Assembly (NCBI GenBank): GCA_009731375.1
Contig: BJOX01000066.1
Coordinates: forward strand, 157,231 to 219,024
From: Paulinella micropora
Taxonomy: Eukaryota; Cercozoa; Imbricatea; Euglyphida
DNA: 61,794 nt
Direction: 5' to 3'
Of this stretch, positions 1-11,123 are shown piece by piece (position 1 is the first letter of the stretch; each line of letters begins with the position of its first letter). The position numbers and the translations under genes are program-made. The notes under the pieces are model-generated. The model was given only the letters and a program-made list of their open reading frames with translations, did no database searches and had not been told where the DNA came from.

Positions 1-297
<297 letters not shown>

Positions 298-635
298 GTA
301 TGTATGTATGTATGTATGTATCCAAGGCTGCGCTGCTTGCTGACATTTTATGTGTATGTATTAGTATGTATGAGAACAAATTGTGTATTTGTGTATGCAT
401 GTATGTATTAGTATGCATCTTGATGCTTCTTACAAGAGGATAGCAGGAATGACGGAAGCTTTGGAAACTTTCCCTATTTAAGCATGTATGCATATATGTA
501 TACATACATGTATGTTTCATTACGTGTGCATGTTTTTGATGCATGCTTAACAGCAGGCATATATGCGCTCCATGTATGCACGTATGTAGCATGTATGCAC
601 GTCATTATTCTGTACTGCATTTCTTCAGTATACAT

Positions 636-671
<36 letters not shown>

Positions 672-673
672 GT

Positions 674-712
<39 letters not shown>

Positions 713-955
713 GCAATTGGCTGGTCAGATATGATCCACAATGCTTTTGCAAATTCTGGCAAACGTAATTAGTATCATGAAAAGGCCGGCAACTGATAAT
801 ATGGCAAACGTGATTAGTATCATGATCGCATACATGCAAGTGAATTATAGCGAGCAACCCATAATCGATATCGGCGAATTACGAAGTGTTCAAAAGTCAT
901 TTCTCATTGTATTTAGTAAGTTACTAGGAACCTCTCACTTTATGCATATCTGTAG
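298..955. other. Gene-poor stretch, left part of the duplicated block
   Basis: Contains short GTAT, CA and TA repeats (about 298-325 and 632-705) and unique sequence with no convincing exon. It is closely matched by 35900-36577. It ends in a plausible splice acceptor (TATGCATATCTGTAG) before the serine-rich exon, so part of it is probably an intron. Confidence 0.6.
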
Positions 956-2058
956 GACACTGCTTCTTCGTCCTCTTCCTCTTCATCGACCGCGCCTTCT
1001 TATTCTTCATCGTCACCTCGTCCTTCATCATCATCATCATCGTCATCATCATCATCATCGCCATCACCATCTTCTTTTTCTTCTTCTTCTTCTTCTTCTT
1101 CTTCTTCTTCTTCTTCTTCTTCTTCTTCTTCTTCTTCTCGTCCTCCTCCTCCTCCTCCTCTTCCGCCTTCTTCTCCTTCTTCTAGGGAAGTCCTTGAACC
1201 TCCAAAGAAGAAGCAGAGGCTACTAATCCGCGAGCCTTTATTTTCTGCACCTCCTGTCTCACCTTCGTTGTCTTCCATGCCGCCCCAGAGTCTGGATGAC
1301 GACGACCCGCCAACATATTCGCCGTCCTTGCAGTCTTGGCCCTCTTGGACCATGCTCAAGCCAAACTCACACGGTGTTAAGCTGTGCAAATCGCTGCTCA
1401 GCCTCCCAGAGCAGCTCCGGCAGCAGGAAAGCGGCAGATATACCGAAAAGGAGAACCAATCAGATGTCTTCGAACTGGACATAGACCGCCAGCGGGGTAC
1501 CGTGGAAGTGAAGCGATTTCGCGAGATACCGCACAACCTGGAGAAAGCGCGCAACCAGGAGAAGATGCGAATATCAGATGAGATCGCGAAGCGAAAGCAG
1601 CATATTCTGGGCCTCGAGAAAGAAGTAGCTGCCATTAATGCACGCATTGAAGAAAGCGAAGCGGATGACGACATGTTGAAAGAGGAGCTTTATAATCTCC
1701 GGAAAATGATCGGAAAGCACAAGAGGGAGATAAAGCAACTGGAAGACACGAGGATGATGACAGTAGAGGTGGAGGTGGAGCGAGTGACCACTCGGGTGGA
1801 GCTGGTCAAGTCCGAGGTCGTAAAGGAAAACAAGGTGGTACCAATTCATAATATATGAAAAATCGACGTTCCTTCTGCGCAGGAGCGGTTTTGGGAGGGC
1901 ATTTTTATGTCATGGGTGGGGTAGATAATCACACTGTCGAAAGGTATGACCCTATAAAGAATCAGTGGGACCTGGTTGCTGCCATGTTGGAGGCAAGGCA
2001 ATCACTCGCAGCTGCAGTCCTCAAGGGGTGCATATATGCGATAGGCGTGACTCCGTAA
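956..2058 (+). pseudogene. Serine-rich, coiled-coil gene with a single kelch repeat (copy 1, 3' truncated)
   Basis: From an acceptor at 954-955 one open frame runs to 1858. It encodes a long Ser tract (from CATCATCAT and TTCTTCTTC repeats), a Pro-rich stretch, a basic nuclear-localisation-like motif PPKKKQR near 1200, an acidic segment, and from about 1510 a charged helix with heptad character typical of a coiled coil. A second segment (1883-2053, after acceptor CTGCGCAG) encodes one kelch blade: FYVMGG, then ERYDPIKNQWDLVA and an AA(A/V)L...IYAIG strand. Every GT donor checked near the end of the first exon is phase 0, while the kelch frame needs phase 1, so the join is unresolved. Kelch propellers need several blades; only one is present before similarity stops next to a retrotransposon Gag remnant. 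I infer a broken gene. Partners and function are unknown. Confidence 0.55.
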
Positions 2059-2963
2059 GAACTCTCAAGCCTCAAAGGAGTTTCGTTATGGTTAGGGATG
2101 ACTGGGGAACATCGTGAGGTGGCGGATACTGACCGCACTTGCTTGCCTTCTCCCCGTAGTGAGGAGAGACCTCGTAGGATGGCCGATACTAACCGCACTT
2201 CCCGTCCTTCTCCACTCTCACTACGTCTACCCCCTACCCTAGGTGTGGTCTTTGTATCGTTCAAAAAGGCTTGGGGACGTGTAGATTTGTGGGGAGGTGA
2301 GCTTGGTTGCTCGTCATCTTTTTCTCTTTCCTCCTCATCATCATCGCTCTTATCATAAGTGTTCCCCATATAGATTAAAGCTACGTTTGTATCAGAGTCA
2401 CTTTGTTTGTCTTCGTTTGTCGTTGTCGGTTGTTATCAAAGTGAGTGCTTCCTTTTTCTTATAAAAGGGTTTCTTTTTGTTCTTGTAATTGTTCTTTTGT
2501 TCGTTCTTTTCTTGTTCTGTGGCCTTGTCTTCTGTTTGATTCCGCTTCGTTTTTCCTTCTTTGTGGAACTTTTCCGAAATCACCTGGCAATATCTCATGG
2601 TATGGCCTTTGGCATCACATCCGAAACACGTGGCTTTGAGTCTCCAGTTTGGAGCTGTCTTTGGTCCCGGTTTATTGTCTCCTCTTTTCCCTTTGTTATC
2701 CATCAGGAGATTTGTCTCTTGCTGCTGCTTGCCATCCCGAGATTTCCTGTTGTTATCTTTGCGGATTTGAGCTTTTCTCTCACGGAAACTGTTACGTCTT
2801 TCTTTTTCTTCCCACATCTGCCATCTTTCGTTAGATGCTTCGCATGATTCCGATAAATTTAGTCTTAGTCTGGCCGGGAGATCATAGTGGTCCAACTTAA
2901 ATTTATCACCGAAAGCTGGATGGAAGCGCAATTTCTAAAATAGCTTTCTCTTTGCTTCCTCAT
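2059..2963 (-). pseudogene. Retrotransposon Gag remnant with CCHC zinc knuckle (copy 1)
   Basis: A minus-strand frame from about 2931 to 2398 is rich in Lys, Glu and Asn and carries CFGCDAKGHTMRYC, an exact C-X2-C-X4-H-X4-C nucleocapsid zinc knuckle. Such knuckles bind RNA in Gag proteins of LTR retrotransposons. An in-frame TAG lies just upstream (minus strand, about 2940), and the frame shifts near 2400 into an acidic segment (MGNTYDKSDDDEEER) that would follow Gag. No protease, integrase or reverse transcriptase is adjacent. Similarity to copy 2 stops at 2963, where copy 2 continues into more Gag. It is a decayed fragment. Confidence 0.75.
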
Positions 2964-3136
2964 TTCAATATCTGCATTAGTAAATTAAAAAACAGTATAA
3001 AAAAAATCTATTTTATTTTAAACGCACATTTGCGCCCCGATTTCACTGCGTTTATTTACATGCTAACTACATATGATACAAAGTCACAATTCGATTTTTT
3101 TTCCACTCAATAGAAAACTACACACACAGAGTTGGT

Positions 3137-4660
3137 GTGTTCTGTCGACAGATCGATTTGGAAAAGCCCTTTCCTTCAAGAGTGGCTATACAACGACGTA
3201 TAAGGACAGAGGTAACCAAAACCACATATGTTTTGACAGATTGTTCACCTGCCGTTGCATTTTTGTGGCTTCCCTTTGCCCTCATACACACTATGCAGTC
3301 AACCATCACAGTATGTGTCTGGTTTTGCCGTTTTAGGGTCATCCCCTACCTACAGAGTGGAGAACACCCACTCCACTGCACACCGCCCCCTTCAGCTACT
3401 GCTCTGCGTTCTGGCCTGCCCCTGGTACGCCTACATGTGGAATCAGTCACGATACGACGACCCAGTCTCGAAGTACAGCGAAGACAAGCGACGATGCTTG
3501 GACCCCTACCCCATCCTGGGCTCCCGTCCAGATACCCTACGCACCGACAAGAATTTTCAAGAGGAAATCAAGGCTGGGAAGACTACTCGCCTTCACTCCA
3601 ACCTCTCTCGCACTCAGACTGTAATTTATCTACGATTTATTGACCAGCTATGTGAGCGACGTACTGGATATCCTACGAAAGAACCACAAGGACAAGGCTA
3701 CATCGCTGCCCCAGGTCCCCATCTCCCCTCAAGCTAGCCTAGACCTTCTTCGTAACCCCGAAAGGACCGACGCTGAAGTCCACGCCCATTACTTGGGACC
3801 TACTGGCTCGCTAGCAGCTGCAGAGAGGCATTGGAATCAAATCGGCAACTTCGTTCCTGTCGAAGTCTTTCACAACTACTACCCAGCCGCTGCTTCAGCT
3901 GCTGGATTGGCAGGACCACCATCGGCAGCTGCAATTTCGGGTATACCCACTGGCACTACATCGGCCCCAGCACCAACATCGACTGATTCATCTGGCTCGT
4001 TGCCAACTGGACGCTCTTCTGCATCAACATCGACTAGCTCATCTAGCTCGTTGCCCGCTGGCAGCTCTTCTACGTCGTCATCGGCCCCTGCATCCGCTGT
4101 ACTGACCCCGTTGACTCCGACATTGCCTTTGGGTCCAACACCTACAGGCTCACCGATCCTTCGTCAGAATGCCCCCGATATCCAACATGCCCTTCTCGTC
4201 CCCGGATTCTTCGTTTCCGCGAACTGTCGCTCGAGCTGCGACTCCTGCCCTGCCACGTCCCCTGCCACTGGCCGCTCTATTCGCTGGCAGGGCGAATGAA
4301 CCAGTAAACCGCTCATTGGTCATGACCTCTTACCTCGACATGCTCCTCACGTCCCAGCAACGACCCAATGCACCCTTTGTGGAACAGCCCTACGATGCTA
4401 ACTTGTTCGCTTCAAGTTCGGTACTTAACCCGACTACTTCACCTATTGCGGCCCTCATTGGTCCACCACAGATACCTGCACGTCAGCCCCTAACTTCCGC
4501 GCGAGGAACAGGGCGACCTGCACCAGCAGTGTCCGGGGCCGAAGTCTGTGACAAACACCTGCCCGAGAATGGAGTCGGTCCGTGCATCCGTCCGGGCCTG
4601 TCTCCCCGACCCACCACCTTGGGCTTCCTGGCTACTGTCAGTGTCAGAGCCAGATGAATC
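3137..4660 (+). pseudogene. Uncharacterised Pro/Ser/Thr/Ala-rich coding remnant
   Basis: GC-rich plus-strand sequence with protein-like composition in three successive frames. About 3430-3640 encodes a hydrophilic segment (PDTLRTDKNFQEEIKAGK). 3640-4299 encodes VLDILRKNHKDK, AAERHWNQIGNFVPVEVF and a long Ser/Pro/Thr/Ala tract. About 4169-4500 encodes RSLVMTSYLDMLLTSQQ. Each junction needs a frameshift, so this is probably a decayed gene or Gag-like structural protein. No named domain is recognised. The next block (about 4490-5105) reads better on the other strand. Confidence 0.35.
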
Positions 4661-4809
4661 ATGTGAACTGCTGTCTGGATCGCTGCCGGGCTGTCCCAAA
4701 CCCTTCTCTTCTTCGTTTTGTGCGTCACCATCATGGTGAGCGCCCGCTTCGTCTTTGTGGTCATCATCATCGCCAGCGTCTCCCTGATCACTTTCTCCCG
4801 AATCGTCTG

Positions 4810-4840
<31 letters not shown>

Positions 4841-4875
4841 GCGTCTCCCTGATCACTTCCTCCTGAATCGTCTGC

Positions 4876-4909
<34 letters not shown>

Positions 4910-5105
4910 CAGCGTGTCCCTCATCACTTCCCCCTGAATCGTCTGTTACTGGTTTAAGTGAAGAAAACATGCGGCGCCGTTTAGGCTTGTACGGCAACTG
5001 GCGCTGCACGGAACCAGTTTTCCTCTTCTTCTTGTGCGGAGAGCTTTGCATAAAAACATCGTGCTTCTTCACATGCCTCCGCCTATGAAAACAAATACAC
5101 AACAC
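4490..5105 (-). CDS. Uncharacterised basic/acidic protein fragment with (CT)n-expanded repeats
   Basis: Minus-strand frame starting with clusters of basic residues (HKKKRKTGSVQRQ, YKPKRRRMF) and followed by an acidic DDSGGSDEG segment. It then has three copies of a segment around IREKVIRETL separated by (CT)n tracts that read as Arg-Glu repeats, and a DSSSHDSSGSDTDSSQ-like tail in another frame. The composition suggests a nuclear low-complexity protein. No catalytic domain is visible, and the reading frame depends on CT repeat length. Confidence 0.3.
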
Positions 5106-5339
5106 AAGTTACAGACAGTAACAATTAACAAGGGCAAGTCTGGCTTACATAGCGGAGTAAGACATGCGTCGCTTGCTTTTTCATTTCAAGCAGGGGCAGT
5201 TGCAAAAACCCTGCGACACTCTTTTCTTCCCAGTAACTTGTGACATCCAGTACCTGCATCAAATTTGACGGAAGAGAACAACAAATTTCAATGCAAATTG
5301 CATTCATACATAAAGACATAGTATCCTATCACACACCCT

Positions 5340-5550
5340 TATACAATGTATGTATGTATCCTGCATTGAAATTTCAATGCATGCATTGAAAGCTTTTACA
5401 TTAATTTCAAATTGCATGCATTGGGATTTCAATCCACCCTGCATTGAAATTTCAATGCATGCATTGAAAGCTGAACAGTCATTTCAATGTATGCATTGAA
5501 ATTTCAATGCATACTGCATTGTAATTTCAATGCATGCATTGAAACCTGAA
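5340..5550. repeat. Palindromic TGCATTGAA repeat island 1
   Basis: Clustered copies of the perfect palindromes TTCAATGCATGCATTGAA and ATTGAAATTTCAAT, partly overlapping, with short spacers. One further unit lies at 5885-5923 inside the adjoining GT/GTAT microsatellite. Confidence 0.9.
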
Positions 5551-5587
<37 letters not shown>

Positions 5588-5590
5588 CGT

Positions 5591-5623
<33 letters not shown>

Positions 5624-5748
5624 AGGGAGGGAGATGCATGCATGTACGTATGTATGTCTGCATGTATTTATGTATGTATGTATGTATTGCCGTATTTTAT
5701 AATTATGTATTTACGTATATATGTATATATATGTGTGTGTGTATGTAT

Positions 5749-5781
<33 letters not shown>

Positions 5782-5941
5782 CGCATGTATGCTTGTATGT
5801 ATGTATGTGTGCTTGTATGTATTTATGTATTTATGTATGTGTGCTTGTATGTATGTGTGCTTGTATTATGTGTGCTTGTATGTATACTGCATTGAAATTT
5901 CAATGCATGCATTGAAAGGTGAAAGGTGTGTGTGTGTGAGA

Positions 5942-6002
<61 letters not shown>

Positions 6003-6084
6003 AGAGAGTGCATGTACGTATGTATGTCTGTATGTATTTATGTATGTATGTATGTATAACTGTATTTATAAATATGTATTTATG

Positions 6085-6137
<53 letters not shown>

Positions 6138-6140
6138 ATG

Positions 6141-6227
<87 letters not shown>

Positions 6228-6254
6228 ATNNNNNNNNNNGTATGTATGCATGTA

Positions 6255-6323
<69 letters not shown>

Positions 6324-6432
6324 GAGAGAGAGAGAGAGAGAGATGTATGCATGTACGTATGTATGTATGTATGTATGTATGCATGTATGTTTGTGTGTGT
6401 GTGTGTGAGAGAGAGGGAGAGAGAGAGAGGGC
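5551..6432. repeat. Compound (GT)n/(GA)n/(GTAT)n/(TA)n microsatellite with gap
   Basis: The succession (GT)n-(GA)n-ATGTACGTATGTATGT-(TA)n occurs three times in order, so a composite unit has been tandemly duplicated. A 10-N gap lies at 6230-6239. Confidence 0.95.
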
Positions 6433-6517
6433 GCTCTTGTCGACCGGATCTTCTTCTTCGACCTCTTCCGGTTCTTTTTCTTCTTCTTCGTCGGTCTCCG
6501 CTGATTTCTTCTCACCT

Positions 6518-8960
6518 CTATCTCTTTGTCTTTTTTTTCTCGGACATAAAGAGATTTACTGTACGGCCATAGAGGTGAGCCTGGGACGTGGAAAGAAGAT
6601 CATAGGAGCCTGCCAGTTGTGTACTGGCACGGTTCCCAAAGATTTGTTTGATATTGGAAGTTGGGTATGAAGTCGCTTCAGCTAAAGTCTCCGAACGAAA
6701 GTCGTAGCTAACGGTGGCTAGCTGACGTTCGCCCACTTGAAGCGGCGTGTCGAAAAGGTGGAACTCCGTCTCGTAAACGATTTGTCTGGCCTTGGGCTTG
6801 AGAGGGATGTAGTCCGTTGGTTTGATCCTTTGGGTCTCGTCGATGGACAAGTTGATCTGTGCGGCCACCTCGTTGGCGAAGAGCAGGTCTACGCGATCTG
6901 GCAGGTGGGTTGACACGTAAATAGTAATCGCATGGAGCATGGAGTGGCGACGTAGGATCGGCGGAAACAAAAAGTTTGATGCCATCGGTGAGTACTGCGT
7001 CGATGCCGACGGACGAGCGTGCTTCTACAGGAGGCAACTTCCAAATGGTGAACCCGTGCTGCATAACCCATGAGAGGCGGGCCACGCCTTTGCAGTTGCA
7101 GGCGGAATCCAAGGTGCATGTAGTCTTACCGATAGGTGGGCGGTTAAGCGGGTGTTTTGCGACCCAAACACATCCAGTAACCACTGTCGGGATTGTCGCA
7201 ATCCGTAGGGGCGGAGGCGTTGGCACCAACGGAGATGCCGAGCGGGACCGGGTGGTCATGTGGAAAGCGCGCGGAGTGTTACGAGCAGAGGCTGCTGGTG
7301 GCTTCCAGTCACAGTGTTTCTTCTCGTCTTGGCAGCGTTGTTGACGGAGTTTGCATTCCTCAAACGAATGTCGGGGTAGTTGGTCCTTCTTCAAAAAGTT
7401 GTTATGCTCTTTGCAGTAGGCGCAAGGTGTGCCCGTAAACGGTTTACGTTTGGTTTGGTTTGACGGTCTGCTCGGTGGGTCAGTCTTAGTCGTAGACCTA
7501 GACGTTTTCGAAGGGATCACCACAGCATTGGCTCCCGTGAGATGCTGACGCGGTGCCGGCTTCCTCTGGTTCGGGTGTTCCTTCTTATCCGGGTGGGTCG
7601 TCTTCAAACGCTTGTCTGGGCGAGTCGATTTCTGTGGCGGATCGGTCTGGGTCATAGTCATGGCGTCTGCCTTGCGCTTCTGCCGAGGAGGGCGATGGGG
7701 TTGGCGTTTTCCGTGGCCGCTTTTGCTGGTCGAGGCAGTTGAGGTCTCCGACGATCAGTACGGGTGGAAGATTGGCCCTGGCGATTGTAATCCCGCTTGC
7801 GCGTAGATGGCTCTTCGGTGCCCGCGTGGACCGGGATCTCCATTCCCAGGAGATATTCTGGCATGACGTTGGGGTCAAGGTTCCTGGCCCAAGGGAGGAG
7901 GTCGGTCAAGTTGCGCGGCCATCCGAGGCCGTAGGAGAGCAAGACTTGATCTGCTTGTTGGTTCCACTTGTCGCGTTCCGTAGGGGTCAACATGCGGCCC
8001 AAGTCTTCAATCTGGTTTCCGTCGCTGATGCTTACGCCGGTCAGGCGTGCTGCCTCGTAGTGCGTGATGCAACGGTTGACGTACGCAAGGAGTTGTTCCT
8101 TTCTAAAGCGTCGCAGGCTGAGGGCTTGGAAAGCTGTCTTGCGTGTATCATGTTTATCCAAACGGCCGTGGATAAGGTCGCGGGTAAATTGCAACCAGAT
8201 GAGAGACAGTGAACACCAGACCTGTTGAATAGAATCGGTGACGCGGACGAAGCGAGCCCAACAGGCTTCCATAAGGGCAGCCGTAGCCTTATCTCCCCTG
8301 ATCGAACATTGTTGATGGCGTGCATGATGGCCAGCTGGATCGGCGTGTTGGAGATATGGTAGTTGATCGCAAATTCGCGTGCGAAGGTAGCTTGGTCCGG
8401 CGTCGGTATCACGGTCGGGATCGACAACGTGAACATAGTGCGGCGTGCGGGCACAGATCCGTAAGGGCGTGACAACATGTACATGTGGTAGCCCGACGTG
8501 GCGCCTGAGGTACTAGAGCGAGTGGTACGGCGGGGCGGCGAAGATTGGGATGAAGTTGCATCGCCAGAGGAGCCCCCCGAGCGGGGCGCGCTGGGTTGTG
8601 ATTGTTCAGCGGGGTTGGCGCCTTGGTCTGGCAATCTGCCGGTCTCGCCGTCGCCTTCGTTGCCGTTGCTGTCTTCGGCGACCTCCCCCACCTTTTGTTC
8701 CTGTGCTCGTGTTCGTTCCCGTTCTTCTTCCCGTGCTTGTTGAACTTCCGCTTCCTCCTCCCGTTCTCGTTCTTCCTCCTCGGCGAGTTGTCGTGCCACT
8801 TCTTCAGCAAGTTCGGTAGCCTTGTGCTCTTCTTCTTCTCTTGCGATTGTTGCTGCATCTTCAGCGGCCTTGCTTTCCGTCACCGGAGGAATGGTTGCAG
8901 GTGCAGGGATTTCCGGGATGGTTGGAAGGGTGCTAGCGCCTGAACTATCACCTGAAGGTA
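6518..8960 (-). pseudogene. LTR-retrotransposon Gag with degenerate protease region
   Basis: Read from right to left. First come a Glu/Arg-rich coiled segment (about 8880-8650), a linker, and a capsid-like helical domain across 8450-7820 that crosses a frameshift near 8290. Then come a basic region with a Cys/His cluster (CAYCKEHN...HSFEECKLRQQRC, about 7430-7330) and a protease-like segment (CTLDSACNCKGVA, about 7110), with another frameshift near 6920. Retroviral-type proteases carry D-S/T-G; here the triad reads D-S-A, so catalysis is doubtful. The order capsid, zinc-binding, protease is typical of Ty3/gypsy-like Gag-Pro. No reverse transcriptase follows; the frame runs into (GA)n repeats. 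Confidence 0.5.
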
Positions 8961-8984
8961 AAAAATCTCTAAAGTCGGGTGTTA

Positions 8985-9780
8985 CGCTGCGGCGGAGAAA
9001 CGTCTCAAACTGCATTTGGCAGGTCGGGCACTGCCCGTTCCAAGTGGAACCTGACAGCTTCTTGATGCCTTGCCCGTCTCCCGACACCCCGAGCAATACC
9101 ACCCTGCATTCTCGCACTTCGCCATCTTTATCCACACATGGGAACGGGTTGCAGAGGTTGGCTAGTTGCCTTCTTACGGGGACGAAGCTGGTTCGCAGAC
9201 TTGGCGGTAACGTCGGGCCCCCCAACAAGCTGCCGACCCACTCCTGCTCTCTGCTCCCTTGAGATACTGCAAGGTTGCGCAGTGTGTTCAGCCATACAGG
9301 GCGGTTTGCGCCAAATTTACCATGTGTCAGAGGCAGCCCGTCTGACCCCAAGAGTATAGGTATAGTGACCACGCCAGGAGGGCAAGCAGACAATACCTTT
9401 TCCCGGTACCGAGGTGAACATTTGATGCAACAGAAAGCACTGCTTCCCGCAGAGCTGATAGTGTGTTGTGTTACGGCAGCTGTGATCTCTGCCCATGAGC
9501 GCGTCCCCGCAAACGCCTCTACTTGTGGCTGCAGCGCCGCGACATGTACACGTTCGGGACGAAGCGGATGCCCGTTCTTGCAATCCCCGTCCGCATCTTC
9601 CACACGCGTTACGCTACAATCTCTGGAACACCTCAGGTACGACGTCACTGGCGCTTGCGAACACTTCAGCAGACCACGTATTCTTTTCCAAGAACTAGCT
9701 TCCGGAGGCGGTGTAACCAGCTGCGTTACTAAAGAATAAACAGAGTCCATCAAGTTATACGATGCTCGGTGGTCCTTCAT
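8985..9780 (-). pseudogene. CACTA/Plavaka-like transposase, N-terminal half
   Basis: Encodes a Cys/His-containing N-terminal region, then ILLGSDGLPLTHGKFG and NRPVWLNTLRN, a pattern resembling the catalytic-core strand of Tnp2/Plavaka transposases (D-G-x-P-L-T followed by a P-V-W/Y segment). It ends with a C-P-T-C pair. These enzymes excise and insert DNA flanked by terminal inverted repeats. The frame continues without a stop into the Gag-like sequence at about 8960. The matching C-terminal half lies just to the right on the opposite strand. Family assignment rests on motif resemblance only. Confidence 0.45.
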
Positions 9781-9799
9781 TAGTTGCAGTAGACATACT

Positions 9800-10020
9800 G
9801 CAACATGTGCAACCGTGATACGGTCCGCTTCGCGCTACGAACAGACGCCCGTTTCGGACCACCTTGCACGCTGCCACGCCCGAAACTGAAGACGCATGCT
9901 TGGCACGAACGTCACGCAGCAGGGTGCATGAAGAAAATCAGGCACTCAGGCCTGGCCAGCGGGCGCGGCACTCACGAGGTCATCACTAGCGTCGTCTTAC
10001 CCAGTTGCAATTAGAAACGC
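9800..10020. other. Non-repetitive stretch of unclear content
   Basis: GC-rich sequence adjoining the transposase N-terminal half, possibly its upstream coding part. No clear exon could be fixed. Confidence 0.3.
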
Positions 10021-10040
10021 TTTAGCTAAATCTAGCAATT

Positions 10041-10295
10041 AATATCTTGTCTGCATTGAAATTTCCACGCATGCATTGAAGTCACTGCGAAATCTTCAAT
10101 ACATGAATTGAAATTCCAATTCATTCTGCATTCAAATTTTAATGCATGCATTGAAGTCATTTCGAAATGACTTCAATGCATGCATTGAAATTTCAATGCA
10201 ATATGCATTGAAATTTCAATGCATGCATTGAAGTCATTTCAAAATTTTTAATGCATGCATTGAAATGTCAATGCACTATGCATTGAAGTCACTTG
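10041..10295. repeat. Palindromic TGCATTGAA repeat island 2
   Basis: At least eight units of TGCATGCATTGAA/ATTGAAATTTCAAT and near variants, including TTCAATGCATGCATTGAA. A GAAGTCATTTCGAAATGACTTC inner palindrome is nested around 10150-10175. Confidence 0.9.
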
Positions 10296-10344
10296 CAAAT
10301 TTCCGTGCACTCTTTACTGAAACAGTTGCTGTTATACTGTGCAG

Positions 10345-10908
10345 GTGTTAAGTTCCGCGGCGCTTTGAGTGGTGTAGCTGATTTTGACGTCATACGAGAC
10401 ACTTACCCTGATAACATGCACTTGTTATGGAATATGTTCCAGCACCTCATCCAGACCATCTGACTTTGGCAGCCAGGAGTTTTGAAGTCGAAAGGTGTGA
10501 ATTTGTGGCGCGAGATAAGCAAGCTGGTGAATCAGACCAGGTCTACGCCGCAGCCATCCAGAGGGAGGAAGCAACTTACCAAGTCCAAGCCATGCAAGGT
10601 ACGCTCTCTTTGGACTCGATGAGGATGCAAGGTACGAAGTCTGCCGTCGATTCAAGAGCATCCGAGCACTTCCTCGTCAAATCGGCACAGGTTCCCCGTA
10701 CAAGAATTTTGGAACTTTCAACATCGCCAGCGCCCACTTCTTTTTGCAATACTGCAGCTGGATCTATGATGACGTACCAGGCGGCCATGCACCAGCCCAA
10801 TTGGAAATTATCAAGAAGATGTTCATTCTTGCCAAGTTAGTCTCGCGAAAAAGTCTGCCATGTCACGAGGATAGGGTCTTGGGAGATTACATAGTTCGAC
10901 AGGTCCAT
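10345..10908 (+). pseudogene. CACTA/Plavaka-like transposase, central-C-terminal part
   Basis: After acceptor TACTGTGCAG the sequence encodes VKFRGALSGVADFDVIR and DTYPDNMHLLWNMFQH. This resembles the 'pD-MH-vlL' block of Tnp2/Plavaka transposases after the catalytic core. An in-frame TGA follows at 10461-10463. Coding character continues in other frames (FVARDKQAGESDQVYAAAI, then RYALFGLDEDARYE and YCSWIYDDVPGGHAP) to about 10860. The frame changes at least twice, so the copy looks inactive. It reads on into 11124-12284, interrupted by the repeat island at 10930-11080. Confidence 0.5.
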
Positions 10909-10929
10909 AACACAAGCATATGGGCATTG

Positions 10930-11080
10930 AAACTTCAGTGATGCTTGAATTTTTGTTTCAATGCGAGCATTGAAATTTCAATGCAGGCATTGAAAATACA
11001 ATGCATGCATTGAAAATACAATGCATGCATTGAAAATCCAATACACCAATTGAAATTTCAATGCATGCATTGATACAACC
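10930..11080. repeat. Palindromic TGCATTGAA repeat island 3
   Basis: Six or more units of CATTGAAATTTCAATGC and ACAATGCATGCATTGAAA. It lies between two transposase coding segments, apparently in intron position (acceptor CCCTGTTGTAG at about 11113-11123). Confidence 0.9.
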
Positions 11081-11123
11081 CTCAGACTCTTTATGCTAAC
11101 TGTCTTTAAACTCCCTGTTGTAG

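Noticed and set aside
3137-3643. Intact gene starting at 3137
   Set aside because: Composition changes between frames and a stop at 3637-3639 interrupts it; treated as a decayed remnant.
5551-6432. Long open frames of Cys/Val, Ile/Tyr or Arg/Glu
   Set aside because: Pure translations of GT, TA and GA microsatellites, present on both strands.
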